Assembly (NCBI GenBank): GCA_964425255.1
Contig: CAYRMV010000072.1
Location: forward strand, 1 to 16,788
Direction of reading: 5' to 3'
DNA length: 16,788 nt
Source of the DNA: CAYRMV01 sp964425255
Lineage (GTDB): Bacteria > Bacteroidota > Bacteroidia > Flavobacteriales_D > Crocinitomicaceae
Part shown: piece after piece, positions 13,522 to 16,788 of the stretch
Position numbering within the stretch: the first letter of the stretch is position 1
Layout: every line of letters starts with the position of its first letter
Program-made: the position numbers and the translations under genes
The notes under the pieces: generated by a model
What the model saw: only the letters and a program-made list of their open reading frames with translations
Told to the model about the DNA's origin: nothing
The model's database searches: none

Positions 13522-14697
13522 ATGAGTGAAAATTGGAAGCCAGAAACCCTGGCAATTCGAACACAGGTTGAACGCACACAACAAAATGAACATGCCGTTC
13601 CCTTGTATTTGACAAGTAGTTTCGTTTTCGACGATGCGGAAACCATGCGTGCAACCTTTGCTGATGAGTTGGATGACAACATCTATTCGCGTTATTCGAA
13701 TCCGAATGTACAAGAGTTGATTGACAAGGTGGCTCGATTAGAACATGCAGAAAGTGGTTGGGCTACCGCTTCCGGAATGGCTGCCGTTTTTACGACTTTT
13801 GCTGCTTTGCTTCAAAAAGGGGATCACGTTGTTTCGTCGCGTTCTGTTTTTGGTTCCACTCACCGCTTGTTGACCGAAATTTTTCCAAAATGGGGAATTG
13901 ACTCATCGTATGTGGACGCAACTGATTACGAAGGCTATGAAAATGCTATTCAAGCCAATACAAAACTCGTATACATCGAAACACCTTCTAATCCTGCATT
14001 GGAAATCATTGACTTGGAACGATTAGCCTCCATGTGTCGTGACAAAAATGTTTTGTTGGTGGTAGATAATTGTTTTGCAACGCCGATTCTTCAACAACCG
14101 ATCAAATTGGGAGCAGATCTTTCGATACATTCAACAACCAAATACATGGACGGACAGGGTCGAACCTTGGGCGGTTTGATTGTCGGAAGTCACCAAATTA
14201 TTCAGAAAATCGAAGCTTTTGCCCGGCACTCAGGTCCAGCGATGAGCGCTTTCAATGCTTGGATCATTTCCAAATCGATTGAAACGTTGTCACTTCGAAT
14301 TCATAAACACGCTGAAAATGCCTTATTTCTTGCCCGAAAATTGGAACAGCATCCAGTAATTTCGTGGGTTCGATATCCTTTTTTGCCATCTCATCCGCAC
14401 TTCGAAATTGCCAAAAAGCAAATGCTTGCTGGAGGTGGAATTGTGACCTTCGAACTGAAAGGTGGGCTCGAAGCAGGAAGGAAATTTTTAGATCAATTGA
14501 AATTATTTTCCTTAACAGCTAATCTGGGCGACACACGTAGTATTGCAACACATCCCGCATCTACTACGCATGCGAAACTAACAGAGGAAGAACGCCAAGC
14601 GGTAGGAATTTCAGCTGGTTTGGTTCGTTTGTCGATCGGACTCGAACACATCGATGATTTGTGGGATGATCTGGAAAAAGCGCTTGATAAAATGTAA
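13522..14697 (+). CDS. Trans-sulfuration family PLP enzyme, closest to O-succinylhomoserine sulfhydrylase (MetZ)
   Basis: The 391-residue protein is the second Cys/Met-metabolism PLP enzyme of the cluster. It has IYSRYSNPNVQELIDKVARLE (54-74), ATASGMAAV with the cofactor phosphate site (81-89), VVDNCFATP with D182, and STTKYMDGQGRTLGG with K207 as the PLP lysine. The TKY-[ML]-DGQGR wording and FARHSGPAMSAFNAW near 233-247 are more like MetZ than MetB (TKYINGH) or MetY. MetZ uses sulfide and O-succinylhomoserine; with an acetylating MetX upstream the enzyme may instead use O-acetylhomoserine, or act as a methionine gamma-lyase or cystathionine synthase. I therefore leave the symbol open. No strong terminator is visible after the stop. 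Confidence 0.9.
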   Translation: MSENWKPETLAIRTQVERTQQNEHAVPLYLTSSFVFDDAETMRATFADELDDNIYSRYSNPNVQELIDKVARLEHAESGWATASGMAAVFTTFAALLQKGDHVVSSRSVFGSTHRLLTEIFPKWGIDSSYVDATDYEGYENAIQANTKLVYIETPSNPALEIIDLERLASMCRDKNVLLVVDNCFATPILQQPIKLGADLSIHSTTKYMDGQGRTLGGLIVGSHQIIQKIEAFARHSGPAMSAFNAWIISKSIETLSLRIHKHAENALFLARKLEQHPVISWVRYPFLPSHPHFEIAKKQMLAGGGIVTFELKGGLEAGRKFLDQLKLFSLTANLGDTRSIATHPASTTHAKLTEEERQAVGISAGLVRLSIGLEHIDDLWDDLEKALDKM

Positions 14698-14773
14698 ATT
14701 GGTGGTTTTGATCCATTTTTAAAGTAGAAATAGAACATTTCACTCAAACAGAATACCATTTAAATATGTTAAG

Positions 14774-14804
14774 TTTAAAAATGTGATTAATAGATGTATT
14801 TTTA
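14774..14804 (+). promoter_or_regulatory. Weak promoter candidate for the 14825 gene
   Basis: TTTA (14774-14777), a 19-base spacer and TATTTTTA (14797-14804) each differ by one base from the Bacteroidota -33 and -7 elements. The spacing is right and the ATG at 14825 is about 15 bases from the predicted start, but the region is very AT-rich, so chance matches are likely. Confidence 0.35.
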
Positions 14805-14824
14805 CTTAACGAATTAAACGAATA

Positions 14825-15556
14825 ATGTCAAAATCAATCGGTATCATTTTTTTCATTTTATTCACTTCTGTTCTTTTTGGACAGGACAACAAAATTCGAA
14901 TTCACTTTATTGATGTACATGGAAATCCAATTGAGTCAGACATTCAAGTTATAAACATTGTTAAATCGGAAAAGAGATTATTGGGAAGAACTTCATCAGG
15001 TACCATTTTAATTTCAAAGCCGAAAGATCAATCAATAATTCATTTAGAATTTGTTGATTCAGAGGGACTATACAAAATAAGAAATAAAACAATTGATGTA
15101 AAAAAGACAAAACTGTTTGAAATTTCTATTGAACTCTATTATTCAAATCGAAAAGCAAATCAAATTGCTAAATACCGTGATTTTTATTACGATTCCCTTG
15201 ACAACGCAAATAGTATTAATTCGGAATTTACTTCTAAAGTCGATACAACGAAATGTTCTTTTGAAGATTTGTTCGAAGAAAAAATGGACCTTTTTTTCTC
15301 ACATTGGTTATCTGAGTTGATCCAATATCCTCCTGAAAGTTTGGTACTTGGAAATCAAGGAAGAGTTTATGTGAAATATGTAATTCATCCTGATGGAGTT
15401 ATCAGTCACGCAAAAATTGAAAGAGGTATTGACGAATGGATTGACAATGAAGTATTAGCTTTGATTTATTCTCTCCCTTCGTTAACCCCAAAAATAACAG
15501 CTACATGTAAAAAGAAGATTACTGTTCGAATGCCTGTAAATTTTTATTTACATTAA
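14825..15556 (+). CDS. Secreted protein with a TonB C-terminal domain
   Basis: The 243-residue protein has an N-terminal signal (SIGIIFFILFTSVLFG before QDNK, cleavage near residue 19) and no other membrane segment. Residues 24-105 are beta-rich and resemble a carboxypeptidase-regulatory or transthyretin-like domain (IRIHFIDVHGNPIESDIQV). Residues 106-158 are polar and charged. Residues 160-242 are a TonB_C domain: YPPESLVLGNQGRVYVKYVI, HPDGVISHAKIERGID, LDNEVLALI-like helix and LPSLTPK. Bacteroidota encode many such TonB-domain proteins outside classical ExbB/ExbD operons. It could be an envelope energy-transducer relative or a periplasmic binding module. The gene looks more AT-rich than the met cluster. 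It ends three bases from the convergent WbqC-family gene. Confidence 0.82.
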   Translation: MSKSIGIIFFILFTSVLFGQDNKIRIHFIDVHGNPIESDIQVINIVKSEKRLLGRTSSGTILISKPKDQSIIHLEFVDSEGLYKIRNKTIDVKKTKLFEISIELYYSNRKANQIAKYRDFYYDSLDNANSINSEFTSKVDTTKCSFEDLFEEKMDLFFSHWLSELIQYPPESLVLGNQGRVYVKYVIHPDGVISHAKIERGIDEWIDNEVLALIYSLPSLTPKITATCKKKITVRMPVNFYLH

Positions 15557-15559
15557 TCT

Positions 15560-16159
15560 TCATTCAATCAACAACTTTCTAGCCATTGGCCCCAGATTGA
15601 ATATGGCATCCAAAATACTGAGTGGGGCTTGAAAATCTGTTTTGGATTCCTGAAAAACTTGTTGGTAATTGTATTCCATTCCAATGCGGAATTTTTCCCA
15701 GTCAGCGAGGTAAGTTTCTGAATTACTTCGTGAAAAATCCTTGCTATACGACCACGAAATGGGAAGATCTAACCATTTTTGAATGAGTTTGAGACCGTTT
15801 TCATGGAATTCCATCAAGCTTTCGGGTTTGTTATCCATTAAAAAGGATTCTACTTCCGTACCATAATGCTCAAAATAAGGGGAATGCGCGTATGCACTTT
15901 CGATTGCTTTCCAATGGGTTTTTCGCCAATTCTGACTCTCGTCAATTCGAATGTCTCGTGTTTTTGTTTTCGAACCATTTACTTTTACAACGGGAATGGA
16001 CAAAGCCAACAAACCGTTTGCTGTCAAAATAGTTGTACGATTGCGAACCGTTTGTTTGATGTAATGTTCATCAACTTCAAAAACGATTGTTTCTGAATCA
16101 ACGAGTGCACGAAAATAATCCAACGAACCCAAATAGGCAATTGGAAATACAACAGGCAT
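15560..16159 (-). CDS. WbqC-family protein
   Basis: The 199-residue protein matches the WbqC-like family: an N-terminal FPIAYLGSLDYFRALVD, a conserved basic YIKQTVRNRTTILTANG near residues 33-49, LSIPV near 53-57, and NWRKTHWKAIESAYAHSPYFEHYG near 77-100, which is the family's most recognisable segment. Family members occur near O-antigen genes in some bacteria and next to lepB in Bacteroidota, but no enzymatic activity is firmly established. The ATG overlaps the lepB stop by one base (TAATG), so translation is likely coupled. It converges with the TonB-domain gene, with 3 bases between the stops and no separate terminator visible. Confidence 0.88.
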   Translation of the reverse strand: MPVVFPIAYLGSLDYFRALVDSETIVFEVDEHYIKQTVRNRTTILTANGLLALSIPVVKVNGSKTKTRDIRIDESQNWRKTHWKAIESAYAHSPYFEHYGTEVESFLMDNKPESLMEFHENGLKLIQKWLDLPISWSYSKDFSRSNSETYLADWEKFRIGMEYNYQQVFQESKTDFQAPLSILDAIFNLGPMARKLLIE

Positions 16160-16788
16160 TAACGAATGAATTTAAAGATTCGTTCTGTTCGAATTCCGAT
16201 TCCTTCCACACCCGAGTTGGAGAACCAAACAATGGATGCTTTTCCAACGATGTGATCTTCAGGAACAAATCCCCAAACACGCGAATCTGCTGAATTGTAA
16301 CGATTATCTCCCATCAACCAATAGTAATTCATGGCAAATTTATACGTGGAAGTTTTCTTTCCGTCAATGTAAATTCCATCTGCTTTTTCCACCAATTTGT
16401 GACCTTCGTATGCTGTGATGATTCGGCGGTACAAAGCGATGTTTTCCTTCGTTAATTTCACCAATGTTCCCTTTTTCGGAATAGTGATTTTTTCGAAATT
16501 GGTAATGTTATTTGGATGAATAAGATCTTTCGGGAAATGAGAGACACTTTCCCATTTCGTCAGATTCGTGAAACTTCCGTCTAGCTTCCTTTGCGGAGAT
16601 TCAACTTCAAGTGTAAAGCTTACAGTTGGAAAATCTTTCTTTAATTTTTTTAACTGTTCACGAGTCAGGTTCATTTTAAATTCACCTGTTTTTAAATCGT
16701 AATAATAATCGTCTCGTGTTTTTTCCAAACCATATTTTTCAAACATCATGTTATCAAATCGGGAAGGTGTGATAAATTCTTGCAAACC
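16159..16788 (-). CDS. lepB: Signal peptidase I, C-terminal part (5' end beyond the window)
   Basis: The frame is open to the window end, so the N-terminus is missing and the 209 visible residues are the C-terminal part. MGDNRYNSADSRVWGFVPEDHIVGKA contains the S26 box E signature GDNR.NS.DSR (16279-16311). Upstream, ITIPKKGTLVKLTKENIALYRRII followed by the GIYIDGKKTSTYKF strand is characteristic of the long Bacteroidota form, which has an insertion inside the catalytic domain. The catalytic Ser and Lys are expected beyond 16788. The enzyme cleaves signal peptides of exported proteins at the inner membrane. A TTG at 16785 could be misread as a start but is internal. WbqC follows with a one-base overlap. 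Confidence 0.93.
   Translation of the reverse strand, partial: GLQEFITPSRFDNMMFEKYGLEKTRDDYYYDLKTGEFKMNLTREQLKKLKKDFPTVSFTLEVESPQRKLDGSFTNLTKWESVSHFPKDLIHPNNITNFEKITIPKKGTLVKLTKENIALYRRIITAYEGHKLVEKADGIYIDGKKTSTYKFAMNYYWLMGDNRYNSADSRVWGFVPEDHIVGKASIVWFSNSGVEGIGIRTERIFKFIR

Noticed and set aside
14698..14735. Possible terminator after the metZ-like gene (tggtggttttgatccattttt)
   Set aside because: Only three or four pairs can be formed before the T run, too weak to call.
1..16788. Mobile element, phage, CRISPR array, tRNA or defence system
   Set aside because: No transposase, integrase, spaced direct repeats, cloverleaf or known defence-domain protein is visible on either strand.

Overview
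The window reads as chromosomal DNA of a Bacteroidota bacterium, most likely Flavobacteriales (Crocinitomicaceae/Fluviicola-like is a guess). The signs are a type IX secretion C-terminal sorting domain at the left edge, AT-rich DNA, start codons without Shine-Dalgarno sequences, several promoters of the Bacteroidota TTTG / TAnnTTTG kind, a type B L31, a WbqC-family protein next to a long signal peptidase I, and an S-box-led homoserine/methionine cluster. No mobile element, CRISPR array, tRNA or rRNA is visible.

Layout. 1-414: the 3' end of a T9SS-exported protein and its terminator. 543-1620: a small acidic protein of unknown function overlapping a TPR lipoprotein. 1690-4020: a tight operon of a RimB-like aspartic protease, the ATP-grasp ligase RimK and an M14-type deacylase. 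4135-4440: type B L31 with its own promoter and terminator. 4504-7390: a secreted helical/WG-repeat protein overlapping a membrane-anchored TonB-like protein. 7503-8898: a short Smr-domain protein, then YaaA. 8899-14697: a long regulatory leader and a five-gene sulfur/methionine cluster (metY, metX, hom, an osmC-family gene, a metZ-like gene). 14825-15556: a secreted protein with a TonB C-terminal domain. 15560-16788, minus strand: a WbqC-family gene and the 3' part of lepB.

How the met cluster works. Hom makes homoserine, MetX acetylates it, and MetY (and perhaps the MetZ-like enzyme) replaces the acyl group with sulfide to give homocysteine. The most interesting part is the 541-base leader before metY. 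It carries a promoter, a well-formed SAM-I riboswitch whose P1 helix ends 9 bases before a 34-codon ORF, that ORF with 7 Cys in its last 9 codons, and then a possible H-type pseudoknot 48 bases before metY. The Cys-codon end of the ORF is complementary to one strand of the pseudoknot. An 11-base-pair alternative helix links the riboswitch P4/J4-1 region to the middle of the ORF. Together these suggest a two-input switch in which SAM controls translation of a cysteine-sensing leader peptide, whose ribosome position selects the downstream fold. The pairings can be read from the sequence; the mechanism is inference.
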